DNA of 64,000 nucleotides from Trichopria drosophilae. Its lineage: Eukaryota > Arthropoda > Insecta > Hymenoptera > Diapriidae. This document shows, piece by piece, positions 44,512 through 55,965 of the stretch; position 1 is the stretch's first letter; the number at the start of each line of letters is the position of its first letter. The stretch is from positions 70,047,001 through 70,111,000 of the forward strand of contig CM059587.1 of assembly GCA_030407085.1 (NCBI GenBank), read 5' to 3'. Position numbers and translations under genes: made by a program. A model generated the notes under the pieces. The model saw only the letters and a program-made list of their open reading frames with translations. It was not told the origin of the DNA and did not search any database.

Positions 44512-45430
44512 GTGGACTTAGTAGGAAAAAACTAGAAAAAACTGCTAAAATGAGTTGTCCCACTATAATCTACTACTACTTAAAAGGAAAATGAATTGGC
44601 TGACTGCCGGACACTTACTACTTAGATGATCGACTACGACTGATATCAGTCCAGATCGGCCCCTGACCACTGATATGAGTTGGACTGTCGACGCCACTGC
44701 AACTACTTACGCTGGAAAGAAAAGTCCCGCACTTCACTGAAAATTTTCTATGTTTCACTGCACTTGTTTTTCACTTTAAAATTATTTTGAAAAGACAGTA
44801 AGATTACTCTCACTGTGCTCTTCCCGATGCACTTTTCACTTTTTTTAAATCAAAAATTGGCTATTGCGCAACGATTGATTTTTTCAAAAAAAAGTCACTC
44901 GTCACTATTTTTTTAATAATTTTTTCGCGAAATCGTCACTGAACACTTTACACTCGCTGTAGTATCACTGACTCGAAATAGTTAGTATTTGAGGAAAAAA
45001 TTGAGGTTTTTTCCTCCGCGCAGCGTGACAGGAAAACACAAAAAGTTGAATAACTTTTTGGTTTACACTGACACTTTTTAAACTGAATACACTACTGTGT
45101 GCGCCAATGGGAGACGCACACAACTGTTTTTGCAGATTTTTTCGAAAACGCGTGGATTTTGAAAAAATTAAAAAAAAATTTTGAACTTATTTTCGCACTA
45201 TTTTTTTCACTTTTTATTCACTGCCACGTAGCTGGTCACTAAACACAGTCACTGTTAAAAACTCATCTCGAAATTCACACTGGAACTTTGAAAAAATTCG
45301 GTACACGCAGGAGCACTGGAACACGACCGCGGTTAGAATGAGACTGGGTATTGCCAACATTCGTATCTTTTTAATTTGGTAACCGAGCCTTACCCGCCGC
45401 GAAGCTTTAAGGCTCGGGCCCCATGGCGAG
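44512..45430 (-). other. 5' untranslated region of R1 copy 2
   Basis: 44512-44760 matches the leader of copy 1. The remainder to about 45430 is AT-rich with many CACTT/AAGTG words (CACTTTT, GTCACT) and ends near a CCGAGCCTTA / TAAGGCTCGG dyad at 45383-45418. No coding frame. Confidence 0.5.
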
Positions 45431-45599
45431 GGATACACTGGCCAACGCGCCCTCCGTGAGGAGAGCTACCAATTTCCCCGTTGGTGGCAAGACCAACGGT
45501 GTCCCTCGGTCAGGGTCAGGGCACTTTCCAACCCCTACGGCAAGCGAGGCCGCGTCCGAGCTGAACAATGCGCAGCTCACCCGGCGGGGCCCCTGAAGG
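45423..45599 (+). pseudogene. Short GC-rich open frame, possible N-terminus of another retroelement ORF1
   Basis: ATG at 45423, 58 codons to TGA at 45597-45599, reading MARDTLANAPSVRRA and later SEAASELNNAQLTRRG. The GC content and Ala/Ser/Arg-rich composition resemble ORF1 starts of R1-type elements. Continuation is lost in GC-rich sequence that ends at about 45680. Confidence 0.3.
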
Positions 45600-45679
45600 G
45601 GACCCCTAACCCAGCTTCCGGGCTTTAAACAACTACCCCCACCCTTGTGCGAATTAACATTGGCACCCGTAGTCAAACA

Positions 45680-46470
45680 GTTGGTTGAAGGTTGGCCGAG
45701 CTACCTTTTCCCATAGTCGGCTCCCAGAGTATCACCAACTTGCAACCGCAGTCAGCACAACTTTGGAACGTATATACCCCGACGATCGGGCAAACTCATA
45801 AAAATCGTTCGCAACACAGTAAAGCCGATTATTGGTCCCACTGTGGTCCATATTTGACTTGTTGGTTGGTTAATATATACAAATAGATTTAAATTATACA
45901 ATTCAGAATTATTAACCCCACTTTTCCCCTCAACTGGCCCTACCATTGGGCCTTTTATGGTAATTTATTTGTATGCGAGTACCACCGACTGTTGGCCCAG
46001 TTCTGTCCCCAGACTTACCCGACCGTCAGTTTCATTTTATAAAAACGGATTACAGGTTAGTTGCACCAAATGTTGGCTGCACATTGTTCTGCAATTGGCC
46101 CAATCATTGAGTAAGATATTGTAAGTAATATTCATATAATTGTAACCGATTATTGGGCCACCTTTGGACCGTACTTGGCCCGATTGTAATCATTTATATA
46201 GATATTTGGGCAAGATTTAAGATGTCGGGGATATCGCAAATTTGTTCAAGTTGGCAAAACTCTGGGCCATTAGTAAATGCACATTGAACCAACTTTTATT
46301 TCCCAAAGTTGGTCCAACCGTGGCAACCAATGTAGTGCCAACCATAGGAAATAAAGTTGGTCAAATGAAATTTGTGGTTATCATTTCGTTGGTTAGGCCA
46401 ATTACAGTTATCAAGGACGGACCAATGATGCCGTAGGCGGCCCAACTCCGCGCCAACCGAAAAGTCGCAC
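45680..46470. repeat. Cryptic repeat rich in TTGGCC/CCAAC words
   Basis: TTGG, CCAA, TTGGCCC and GTTGG recur every 15-40 bp on both strands (for example ACTGTTGGCCCAGTT 45968, CAATTGGCCCAATCATTG 46093, TTGGGCCACCTTTGG 46150, CCAAAGTTGGTCCAACC 46303). No fixed period. A decayed short-unit satellite or a fold-back sequence is likely. Confidence 0.5.
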
Positions 46471-47037
46471 ATGGGTCGTGCGTATTGAGTTATTCTGCTC
46501 ATTATTATGTACGCATTAAATAATAATTGAGATAAACACAGTGCGCATTAGTGCCGTCGGTGAAAAACGCCATTATACGTAAAGTAATAATCGACGTCAA
46601 ACACACACCCGTATGTGGCGTATTCCTTCGGATGCGTACTGTTTAAATGTCTTTTTTGTTGTTTTTTATATGGGTACGAATGTAATTCGTTCTTGGATTT
46701 CTTTCTAAGAGGCTAGCATCAGCGTAATCTTGACCTTATATTAAGATATTCTAACTACTGGCAAGCTTTCACTTCTAAAATGATAAATAAATATAAATAT
46801 TCTTATGGAAATTATTATTGCAGTACATTTTCTACAAGGAACCGTCAATATCTAAAGACTGTCGACATAAATGAGGCTACATCGGTATATGCCATTAAAA
46901 TTAAAATTGAATGGTACATTATCTCGTGTTGTTTTAACATTTCGTTTAGATTTTGTTAGCTATAATTTATTTTTAAGTATTTCAATGTTCGTTAATATAC
47001 TAAATTAATCTTAAATTATAATAATTTCCATCTTATA
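46471..47037. other. AT-rich DNA, nothing recognised
   Basis: No frame above noise and no repeat shared with the rest of the window. Confidence 0.4.
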
Positions 47038-47724
47038 TACAGGGTGGCCGATTTATCTGAAGACATCGAAATATCTCGAGAACTATGCACAGAATCAAAA
47101 AAGTTGTCGGATGAAAGTTGTTCGACACGAAGGGGGGCATCCAATGATAATTAAATTTACCCCCTCCCCCATCCCCTGGGGGTGGAGTGGGGGCAAAAAC
47201 AATAAAACTTAAATAGGAACCCCCAGTTTTTATTGCAGATTTGGATTCTCCGGAAAAAAGTACACCAATTTGACCTAGGAGCTATTGCATTTTGGTTCAC
47301 AGGTGGCGCTGTAATCGATAAAAAATCCAAATTTATCTGAAGACATTGAAATACCTCGAGAACTATGCACAGAATCAAAAAAGTTGTCGGATGAAAGTTG
47401 TTCGACACGAAGGGGGCATCCAGGGGGCAAATAGGGACAATTTGATCCCTGTATGAAAATTTAATATTAAAAATTCTAATATTAGAATTTTTAATATTAG
47501 AATTTAGTAATATCAATTGCGAAAATTATTATTCTGAATATGAAATTTTAATAATGTCCATTCGAAAAATTAAGATTATGAATAATTGATATTCTTCATA
47601 TTAAAAATCAAAACTGATTACATAAAAATTGTGCATACAATATGGAAGCAATTTTATAAATAAGTTTTCTACCTTCAATAAAATTACATTTTAGGTTTTA
47701 AATTTATTATTTAATAAACAAAAA

Positions 47725-49458
47725 GAGGACATCACGCAATCCATTAAAAAACGCGTCATGTCCCTTTACTCAGCTCATTCATTCTCTCTCTGTATGTTTT
47801 TTCCGAAATGAGAATGAATAAGCTGAGCATTGACGGTCAAACCAGCTTCTATTAAACAAAACGAAACTCTTACTTCATTTGGGGATTTCGTCGCCATCTA
47901 CCGGACCCCGAGAGAACTCACGTGGTTTCATACATGTACATCGCTTGCATTTCGGCCATCACCGGCGCCGGTTCTGTTACATAACGCTAGAGGGCGACAT
48001 AACTCGAAAATAAAGTAGCATATCATTTTATACATAAGTTGAGTCACACGTAACCAGTTCACCTACATTTTTCTCTGTAAATGGATATCGCGACTTTCTA
48101 ATCCCCATATTAAAATTTAGTATTCACGGTCTCTCAGTGTAAGACTGTTTTTGAAGTCCATTGTATTGGTAGTAATTCGGTCGGAGGTCACTTTGCTTTT
48201 AGAATAACAACTTTCCGTTTACGTGACTATTTTTTGTCTACCCTTCATTGCTTAAATCGAATTGCAAGTTAAAAATGAATCCTGCTACAGTTCCCGAAAA
48301 AATCGAAATGATTCTTATTTATGGTGAATGTAAGAGGAATATTGACGATGCTGTTGCGTTGTATGCTGAGCGTTTTCCAGATAATGCTCGCTCGCGTTCT
48401 TTTTTTTACAAAGTTGTGAATGCCTTTCACTCTGATGGCAGCGTGCAAATGAAAAAAAGGAAGCGAAGATTAACAGTTACAGGAGAAGCTAACGAAGTAG
48501 CTGTACTAGCAGCTATTCACCAAAATCCACATGTAAGCACACGACAATTACATCGCGATTCCGGCATTTCCAGAGACAGTATTCAAAGAATATTGCATCG
48601 TCATAAGTTTCACCCATATCACATTTCACTGCACCAGGAACTAGATGGCGATGATTTTCATAACCGCGTGGTGTTTTGTGAATGGGTATTTCAAAAAATG
48701 CAAACGAACCACAATTTCTTTGCTAATGTATTATTTTCAGATGAATCTACATTCACGAACCATGGTGGCGTCAATAGGCATAATATGCATTATTGGAGCG
48801 TAGAAAATCCCCATTGGTTACGCCAAGTTAATCATCAACGTCTTTGGTCGGTGAACGTTTGGTGTGGAATCATAGGAAATAAACTCATTGGTCCTTATTT
48901 CATTGAAGGTAATTTGAATGGAACAAAATATCGAGATTTCCTAGAACAAGAAGTACCATTACTACTTGAGGATGTTGCTATGGACGTCCGACGGACAATG
49001 TGGTTTCAGCAGGATGGTTGCCCAGCACATTTTTCAAGAGTAGCAAGGGAAATACTAGACCGTGATTACAATGGTAGGTTGATTGGTAGAGGTGGCCCCA
49101 TTAATTGGCCTGCGAGGTCACCTGATCTAACATCTCTGGATTTCTTCCTACGGGGTTACCTAAAAGGTAAGGTTTATGAACAAGTACCAACGACTCGTTA
49201 AAACATGGTGGAACGCATAAGAACTGCTTGCGCAGAAATTTCTGCAGATATGATTCTATCATGTATAAAGTCATTTGAAGAAAGAATAAATAAATGCATT
49301 GAAGTGGAAGGTCAACATTTGGAACACTTACTCAAGTAAGTGAACAGTGAGACAGTGAGAGGCAAGGGGACTCACGTAAAACAAGCACCCCAAAGGGAAC
49401 AGAAAAATACTACGTCCACGTCGTTGTTCCTGGGTAACGCTAAATGTATTTTTTTCCG
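47725..49458 (+). mobile_element. Tc1/mariner-type element, DD41D family, copy 2
   Basis: The block shared with copy 1 (21780-23503, inverted). It includes an approximately 550-bp leader with conserved non-coding sequence (GGACATCACGC hairpin, CATGTACATCGCTTGCATTT) and about 120 bp after the stop. Confidence 0.75.
48275..49339 (+). pseudogene. DD41D Tc1/mariner transposase, copy 2 (one stop)
   Basis: ATG at 48275 (MNPATVPEKIEMIL). The full frame is 354 codons to TAA 49337-49339, interrupted once by TAA at 49199-49201 where copy 1 has GAA. HTH region STRQLHRDSGISRDSIQRIL, then the catalytic FSDESTFTN, WFQQDGCPAHFSR and RSPDLTSLDFF. 41 residues separate the last two Asp. After the stop the frame continues NMVERIRTACAEISADMIL to HLLK. 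This is the better preserved of the two copies; LDFFLRGYLK differs from PDFFLWGYLK of copy 1 at two positions. Confidence 0.85.
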
Positions 49459-50275
49459 GCTATGTTAGAATGACCGTATTCCATATCCGCTACGCGGGCG
49501 AAAATTGTCAATATTGGGGAATCCAAATGTGCAATAAAAAATGGGGGTTCCTATTTAAGTTTTATTGTTTTTGCCCCCACTCCACCTCCAGGGGTTGGGG
49601 GAGGGGGTAAATTTAATTATCATTGGATGCCCCCCTTCGTGTCGAACAACTTTCATCCGACAACTTTTTTGATTCTGTGCATAGTTCTCGAGGTATTTCA
49701 ATGTCTTCGGATAAATTTGGATTTTTATCGATTACAGCGCCACCTGTGAACAAAATGCAATAGCTCCCAGGTCAAATTCGTGTACTTTTTTCCGGAGAAT
49801 CCAAATCTGCAATAAAAAATGGGGGTTCCTATTTAAGTTTTATTGTTTTTGCCCCCACTCCACCTCCAGGGAATGGGGGAGGGGGTAAATTTAATTATCA
49901 CTGGATGCCCCCCTTCGTGTCGAACAACTTTCATCCGACAACTTTTTTGATTCTGTGCATAGTTCTCGAGATATTTCGATGTCTTCAGATAAATCGGCCA
50001 CCCTGTATAAGTACATAGGGGAGAGTCGTGTAGCCCCGGTCACCAAATTTTTCTTTACAGTAATTCGATAAATAGTGCACGAAAAAAATCGAGAAAAAGT
50101 AGCAATATTCTGTACACTCACGCAAATATGACTCAGGAAAATGTATGAGAAAAATCAATGGTAAATTGATTTATTTTAACATTTCATACAGACATTTTCA
50201 CAACAGAAAAAACATAAGGTAAAATCTACATTCGATTCTACATTCTACGATCTACATTCGCAAGCTCGCCCGCAC

Positions 50276-50305
50276 GCGCGCACACACGCACACACGCACA
50301 CATAT
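50276..50305. repeat. CA/CG microsatellite
   Basis: CGCGCACACACGCACACACG-type run. A G12 run follows at 50350 and a G13 run at 50610. Confidence 0.7.
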
Positions 50306-52114
50306 TAGAGTGCTTTAAAAAATTAAAATTGCGAATTAAAAATCGTAATGGGGGGGGGGGGGCAAAAAAACAATTTCAACAGACATTTTGAAAAAAATTA
50401 AATACCCCGAAGGCTAGATTTTTAAAATACAATTGACTCAGGCGTGCCACCCAGCACTTGAGATTTAACATTGCTTTTAAATGGTTAGATATTTTCTGAA
50501 GAAGATAAGCCCAGGCTGAGCTCTGAAAAATTTTCCGACCGAGTTATTTGTGTTTAAAGTACAGTTAAATGTACCTAAAAAACAAGAAAAGTACAAAACC
50601 TAGGGGAGTTGGGGGGGGGGGGGCGAATCACAACTTCATCAAATTCCCACTTTTTGCCCAAATGTTCAAAAAGTCGAGTTAAAGGTTTAAATTTCTTATT
50701 ATTTTGTTTCAAGTTTTTGAACATGATAACTTCAACCAATCGGTCTGAAGCAAATTTCTTCATGCGTGTAAGAAAAAGCCGTATACAGAAATAATATAAG
50801 ACGATGAGAAAGGTATAGAATAAGATCCTTTCCATGACGACAGCATTACATTTTTCATGAGTAACAAAAGCAAAAAGTGAAATTGAATTTCCATCAATAC
50901 ATTTGTTTTGAAACAAATTTATTTTTTTCACACACTTTAATTTGGCTTATATTTAACACTTTTGACTGTCATCCGGAATTCTCTTCAGAAAATATCAAGG
51001 AATTAAAAAATGCGTGGTTCAGATTTTTAAGAAAACTTTATTCACAATAATGGAAAAAGAAACAAAATGTTCAGTAGTTCAACTATTTCAGAAAATTATT
51101 ACGAAAACTAAAAAGTACTATTTAAAACTCAAAAACGAAATTTAGTTGTTCAATTGCTTAAAAATTTGGATCCTGCAATTGAAGTAAATTGAAGTAGTTT
51201 GACAGATGTAAATTAAAGTCATATTAATATGTATAGATCATTTCACAAAAATATGACAATTTATAGCACAGATGTTTGAAACGTTTAAAGTTTTAAACGC
51301 GAGCAAAACAAACCTTCACTTGTTTTATCAAGTTCGCCCGATACTTGACAGCCGTCAGAAGTGCCCAGGTAGAAAAGTTTTATAAAAGATATATAAAATT
51401 TCTATAAAGTGACTCTATATAACAAATTTATACAGATTTTATTAGAAAATGGTTCTATAAATTTTTTATAAATAAAGTATAGAATTGTTATATTTATAAT
51501 GAAATATATATATATAGACTTTATAAAATATCACGAAATGAAGGAATGTTATAAATATTAATTAATACATGTACAAATAATGTATATATTTCAGGAAAAC
51601 TAAAAGTAGTCAATTTTGTTTGATTGCGTTACCAAATTCTGTTCCTCGGCGCAAATTATTACAGTGCCGTTTCTACTGGTTCCATAAAGCAATTGAAATA
51701 GATTCAATTATACATAACTAAGTATTAAAGCGTAAAATAGAGTTTTACTTCTATGGTGCAAATAATATTTTTCGATTCCAAAGAAGTTAAAAGGAGATTT
51801 AAAAAAAAAAGATGTTTTAGCAAAATTTGTATAATAATTCATGGATTGTGAACTTGGCATTTTAATTTTCGAAAAGTAACTGTATAAAAAATGAATATGA
51901 CATTTATAAGAAAATGATTCTCTACAATTTTTATAAACAATGTGTACAATTTTTGAATTTATAAATCTATATTTACAATTTCTATTTACAATTTCTATTT
52001 ACATTTTTCATTTACGTTTTTCTTCGTTCGAAATTGACAACTTGGTACCTTTTATACGTAATCTGTCAATCTATCGGAAAGGTTTAGATAATATGCACAT
52101 ATTAAAAAGGCAAC
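50306..52114. other. AT-rich DNA, no supported gene
   Basis: A 118-codon minus frame at 50575-50931 (FLIVLYYFCIRLFLTRMKK) is hydrophobic and unrecognised; it starts without ATG context and overlaps a G13 run. Words such as TTCTATAAA/TTTATAGAA recur at 51400-51500. Confidence 0.35.
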
Positions 52115-52456
52115 TTATATATCGTTAATATATATCGATATATATATATATATATCGATATAATAGATATCGGAATAACATTTTTTTTTTTCATTCATAT
52201 TCAGTGGTAAACATAAATAGTTTTTCACGCGTAAAACTTGACTTTGAATTTCTTCTATTGGAATGACGTGAATATAATAAGTTTCGCGGAAAGGAATTAT
52301 ATGAGTAGATAATTGTAGTTTAAAAGCCGGAATTGATATTGATGTAGCTTCATTATCGGAAATAAGCTTAAGAACTACAGCCGCAATCTTATAGTTTATT
52401 TGCACAAAATACAATACACTCGCGAACGTGGAGTCTTTTAAAACTATATAGTACAC
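52115..52456 (-). pseudogene. C-terminal fragment of an unrecognised, likely transposon-encoded protein
   Basis: Minus frame, about 90 plausible residues (DSTFASVLYFVQINYKIAAV, SISIPAFKLQLSTHIIPFRE, YIHVIPIEEIQSQVLRVKN, LCLPLNMNEKK) followed by TATA-repeat translation. The opening codon is GTG, not ATG, so the true start is upstream or lost. The style resembles C-termini next to TNP2-like proteins in insects, such as the one at 54362-55603, but this is an impression. Confidence 0.35.
52134..52165. repeat. TATATCGATATA microsatellite
   Basis: Alternating TA with ATCGAT islands, self-complementary. Confidence 0.7.
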
Positions 52457-53035
52457 TGAGAGAACGATAGTTTAACTATTAACATATTAGACTTGTGGTA
52501 AAGCTACCAGCATTTTAAATTTCAATTTAAAATACATACATTTACCACAAATATATCTTATGTTGGCAACGCAGAAAACTGCCGTATATTTGTGATAAAT
52601 ATACCGACGTTAGTACTAAGTATATGGATGTTACTGCATTCGCCCTAATCCAAAGGCCGTTTTATGGTTTCAAAATTTGAATGTGTTTCAACAGCCGTCA
52701 TGTCAATTATTACAAGATAAAATTATAATGCATTGTATCATTTTTGAATGATTAAAAGCTATAAGTGTAATATATTCTTTTATTTGATAAGCTAAACTTA
52801 CAGTAAAATTTGAGGTTAGCAGTAAAATGAAAAGGTTAAATTAAAAAAAAAAGGTTAGTCAAATGAGGTTAGCTGACACCTGACGTATCTTTCCACTGAC
52901 ACGTATATATTTAGGATTTTAATATAGGTACAGTCAAAATTAATATTAAACATAAATATTAAGACGTTTATTTTTTGTACACTTTGTTATCGTTTCGAAA
53001 CAATTTCCTTCAGGTTTGTACGGGGAAATATATCC

Positions 53036-53182
53036 AGACATATCAGTTTAGATTAGATTATGACAATAATTAAATAGTAGGTATGGTTTATGCTCCATCT
53101 GGAATCGAAAAAAAACAATTTGGTTCCACAGTAAGACCAAATATTTCATTATTGTCATAAATTAATCTAAACCGATATGTAC
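53036..53182. repeat. 145-bp hairpin
   Basis: CATATCAGTTTAGATTAGAT and GACAATAAT (53038-53071) pair with ATTATTGTCATAAATTAATC and TAAACCGATATG (53148-53182). A related arm without partner occurs at 53338-53395. Confidence 0.6.
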
Positions 53183-53479
53183 TTATACAGTAATGAGTTT
53201 CATTTCTGACATTTTACGATAAATTTTCTTTTGTAAATAATGAATATTACATTTAGTAAAATGTGTGTTTCAGTACAAATTGATTTGCTTACATGATCAG
53301 ATCAAAACAACTTCCTTCAAGTTTATGAGAGTAAATCATATTCGGAGATATCGGTGTAGATTAATTTACGACAATAAATAAATGTTTGGTCTTATCGTAG
53401 AACTTTACCATCGACAAGTATTACGGAGGATAAATATATTCAAGAATGCAGACATAAGGAGAAAGTTCAAGTCACATTC

Positions 53480-54300
53480 GTACCAAATGTATCTTTAATG
53501 AATATTATGAGTTAAGAATACGGTGCAAGGATTTGTATAAAGGGAACTGAACTATCAACACTTAGATTTGTAATATCCTCTTGATACGAGGATATAAGAA
53601 TTGTTAAATAAATAACACACTGAATCAATTATCAAAAACTGTATTTGATTCTAAACGAACAGTACACTTCTCCGTAAACTAGTTCCGATCGGTCTTTGCG
53701 AACACGTGTTCGAGAGCACGCTGGTCAGTATCACGAAAGGCACAAAAATAGTACCGCGGTTTCCAATTTGTCAGTGCCGACTTGCACTCGGTTTTAACTA
53801 TAATCTAAACGCCCGACTTGGCGCTAACTTATTATTCGACGCGTTTTCGATAGAAACTACAGCCCGGTTTGGCCGCGTCGTCGACCCAATTTCGCACGCG
53901 CGGCGACTTCCACGACGGACGAGAATTGAATGCCTTTTCGCACGCTTTCCGGCCTAGTCCGACTTCCGAGTTCCGATATCTCTTATCGGTTGGCAAACAC
54001 GGTTGCCAACCTCGCGACCTAACCTAACAGTCTCTTTATTGCGACCTAGTCTCTAATGACGACTACAGATTTTAGTATATACACTTGTATCATTATTCAT
54101 ATTTCTGAAGTGATCTTGAATTGTCTCTTATTTTTACTTCTTTAGTTGAACACTCCACATAATATGAGTAAAGCATCAATGGAATAATGATACAAGTGTA
54201 TATACTAAAATCTAAGTGTTGACAGTTCAGTTCCCTTTATACAAATCCTTGCACCGTATTCTTAACTCTTAATATTCATTAAAGGTACTATTTGCGTGTA
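53480..54300. mobile_element. Inverted-repeat element split by a solo LTR
   Basis: Left arm 53488-53568 plus 54068-54105 is the inverse of 54180-54290 (GTGCAAGGATTTGTATAAAG, CAACACTTAGATTTTAGTAT, ATACACTTGTATCATTATTC). Without the LTR this would be a palindromic element of roughly 310 bp. Confidence 0.75.
53569..54067. mobile_element. Solo LTR, 499 bp, with GATT target duplication
   Basis: TGTAATATCC at 53569 to GACGACTACA at 54067, flanked by GATT (53565-53568 and 54068-54071). The uninterrupted sequence is preserved on the other arm of the same palindrome (about 54195-54225), which reads across without the LTR and with a single GATT. That confirms both ends. The interior is GC-richer than its surroundings. 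LTR family unknown. Confidence 0.85.
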
Positions 54301-54361
54301 CAATTTTTTACGGGATGCAGGTTATTGGAGAATACTATGTAAAGATATAATAAAATGTTTT

Positions 54362-55603
54362 TTATTCATCTTGATTCATATTATTTACATATAAATTCCC
54401 ATCACCGCCTAAGTGAATAAATGCTGGTACTGTGTACAACGACTTAATATTAATAGTGGACAAATTACAATGAGTGGGCTTTTCTATTACATACGATTCT
54501 ACATGTTTGTTAATTCCAATACATTGCACTTCTGCATAAACTAAAAAGATATTTTCATCATTCGCATATACCACAGATTCAATCCATCCAAACAGCGGAT
54601 CATCGTATGAATTTCTAGTAATTTGAATTACTAGTCCTGATTTAAATAAAATCCCGTTATACTTAATCCAGGACACGTCAACGATATCTTTTATGGTATT
54701 TCCGAACAAATGTAAGTACTGCGAGGATTTTAATTTCTTACCTAGTTCAATTTCGGTACTTATGCCGATTTGAGATATAAAGCGATACGCTAATTTTAGT
54801 TGCAATTTCAAGGCAAGTGAATAAGTTAAATTTACCCGTGATGATATAACATTTGCTACAGATTTTACGACTCTATGAAACGCTTCAAAACGCATAGATG
54901 AATAATTAGATAATGGTCCAACAGATTTAATTAATCGAACGTAGTGCGTTAAAAAATGATGCTTAGGTTTCAATTTAGCTTTAAATAATTTAATGTAAAG
55001 TGTGTGATGTTTAATTAAATCTTTCAAGTGGTCAAGTTGTTGTTGACTTATTTCCTTTTTGTACACGAGAAAGACGATGTTGTATAGCATTAAATAAAAT
55101 GCCCATATTTCTTCAGATGGGTCTACCAAGTCTCCTACGATTAAAGTACAATATGTAACTAGTGCATGCATTTCGGCTGCAGACATAATTATGCATTTAT
55201 TCTTAAGATGGTTTTCATTAATCAGAGGAATAGCATTACCAACATCAACGCCACTGCAATAATCAAAGAATTTAATTCTATTATTTAAAGTCAAAATACT
55301 AAAATATTTCTTAACATATATTAATTCATACAAAATGTAAGCCATTTCATACCTACAAATACCTTCCAGTAAATCATGCATAACATCACATGTTAAGTTT
55401 GTTGTCATGTGAAATGAGGGAAGTATATTCCACAAGCAACTTTCTTTTATTCCATGACTCAAGTTTTTCACATGTATCTCATAATTTTCTTTATTTCTTA
55501 TGAAATTTTCATTTTCTGTCACCATTTCAGATATAACGTCTCTGTGGCAATAGCATACTCTGCAATAATACGGGCCTGAAAAACTGTCATGTAAACCAGC
55601 CAT
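54362..55603 (-). CDS. TNP2-like transposon protein, 413 codons, 5'-truncated
   Basis: A long uninterrupted frame. It starts with a Cys-rich segment (YYCRVCYCH), then CDVMHDLLEGICRYEMAYIL near residue 78, CIIMSAAEMHALVTYCTLIV near 145, LKPKHHFLTHYVRLIKSVGP near 220 and MRFEAFHRVVKSVANVIS near 240. This order (a zinc-binding stretch, DxMHDLLEG, KPKHHxLxHY, MRFE.KH) is that of insect multicopy proteins related, I believe, to plant CACTA TNP2/DUF4218 proteins. The AlaGlyLeuHis start lies exactly where a MITE (55604-55965) cuts the gene, so an upstream part is missing. No stop or slip in 1.24 kb suggests recent origin. Confidence 0.6.
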   Translation of the reverse strand: MAGLHDSFSGPYYCRVCYCHRDVISEMVTENENFIRNKENYEIHVKNLSHGIKESCLWNILPSFHMTTNLTCDVMHDLLEGICRYEMAYILYELIYVKKYFSILTLNNRIKFFDYCSGVDVGNAIPLINENHLKNKCIIMSAAEMHALVTYCTLIVGDLVDPSEEIWAFYLMLYNIVFLVYKKEISQQQLDHLKDLIKHHTLYIKLFKAKLKPKHHFLTHYVRLIKSVGPLSNYSSMRFEAFHRVVKSVANVISSRVNLTYSLALKLQLKLAYRFISQIGISTEIELGKKLKSSQYLHLFGNTIKDIVDVSWIKYNGILFKSGLVIQITRNSYDDPLFGWIESVVYANDENIFLVYAEVQCIGINKHVESYVIEKPTHCNLSTINIKSLYTVPAFIHLGGDGNLYVNNMNQDE

Positions 55604-55965
55604 TGGCCTAGTTTACACCGAGGCCACCTGACCTGAAAAGTGACCTGGAAGCGGCCTGGGCTATGGTCAGGTAAATGACGTTTACACCTACCGAGACCTA
55701 CGAATAAAATAATCGTGGATAAACGGTAATTATTTTTTTTTGTCAATTTTCTACTGATTAGAATAGTCAAATTTATTGCAAATTGACTGTTATTCATTAA
55801 ATAATATGAATTTTTATATTTTTTATTACATCTTTATTGCTCGTGACATAGAATTATATAGGCAATTTCGAGGCCTGCGTTTACACCGAGAAGTCAGGTC
55901 GCAACCTGTGCTTCGTTTTTCTCTCAGGCCTGGGCGGTGTAAACGGCATGTTAGTGGCCCAAATC
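55604..55965. mobile_element. MITE with GGCCxxTTTACACC ends
   Basis: Begins GGCCTAGTTTACACCGAGGC at about 55605 and ends with GGTGTAAACGGCATGTTAGT and GGCC near 55958. Extra GTTTACACC words at 55690 and 55880 lie just inside each end. Non-coding centre. It interrupts the TNP2-like gene. Confidence 0.65.

Larger units (their letters stand above)
39835..45430 (-). mobile_element. R1-type non-LTR retrotransposon copy 2 (defective, with inserted R1-type element)
   Basis: Minus strand, same family as copy 1. The parts are a 5' untranslated region from about 45430 to 44500, ORF1 from 42550 to about 41590, ORF2 endonuclease and N-terminal polymerase from about 41215 to 39835. The 5' untranslated region and ORF1 are separated by the second R1-type element (42571-44499). 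The 3' half is missing at 39835, right after DSKAYRP. Confidence 0.75.
47040..50005. mobile_element. 3.0-kb element with long duplicated TIRs and TA target duplication
   Basis: Begins CAGGGTGGCCGATTTATCTG at 47040 and ends with its exact inverse at 50005, with TA on both sides (47038-47039, 50006-50007). The left arm (47040-47432) contains the module ATTTATCTGAAGACAT ... GACACGAAGGGGGCATCCA twice (47050 and 47332, 282 bp apart); the right arm (49505-50005) contains it twice as well, inverted. The arms are therefore about 400-500 bp. CAGGGTG ends with TA duplication are typical of Tc1/mariner-superfamily elements. The interior holds the DD41D mariner copy. Confidence 0.85.

Noticed and set aside
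45752..46502. Several 60-70-codon frames in the TTGGCC-rich region
   Set aside because: They follow the repeated words on both strands and have no consistent protein character.
50575..50931. 118-codon minus frame
   Set aside because: Runs over a G13 tract, no recognised motif and AT-driven composition.
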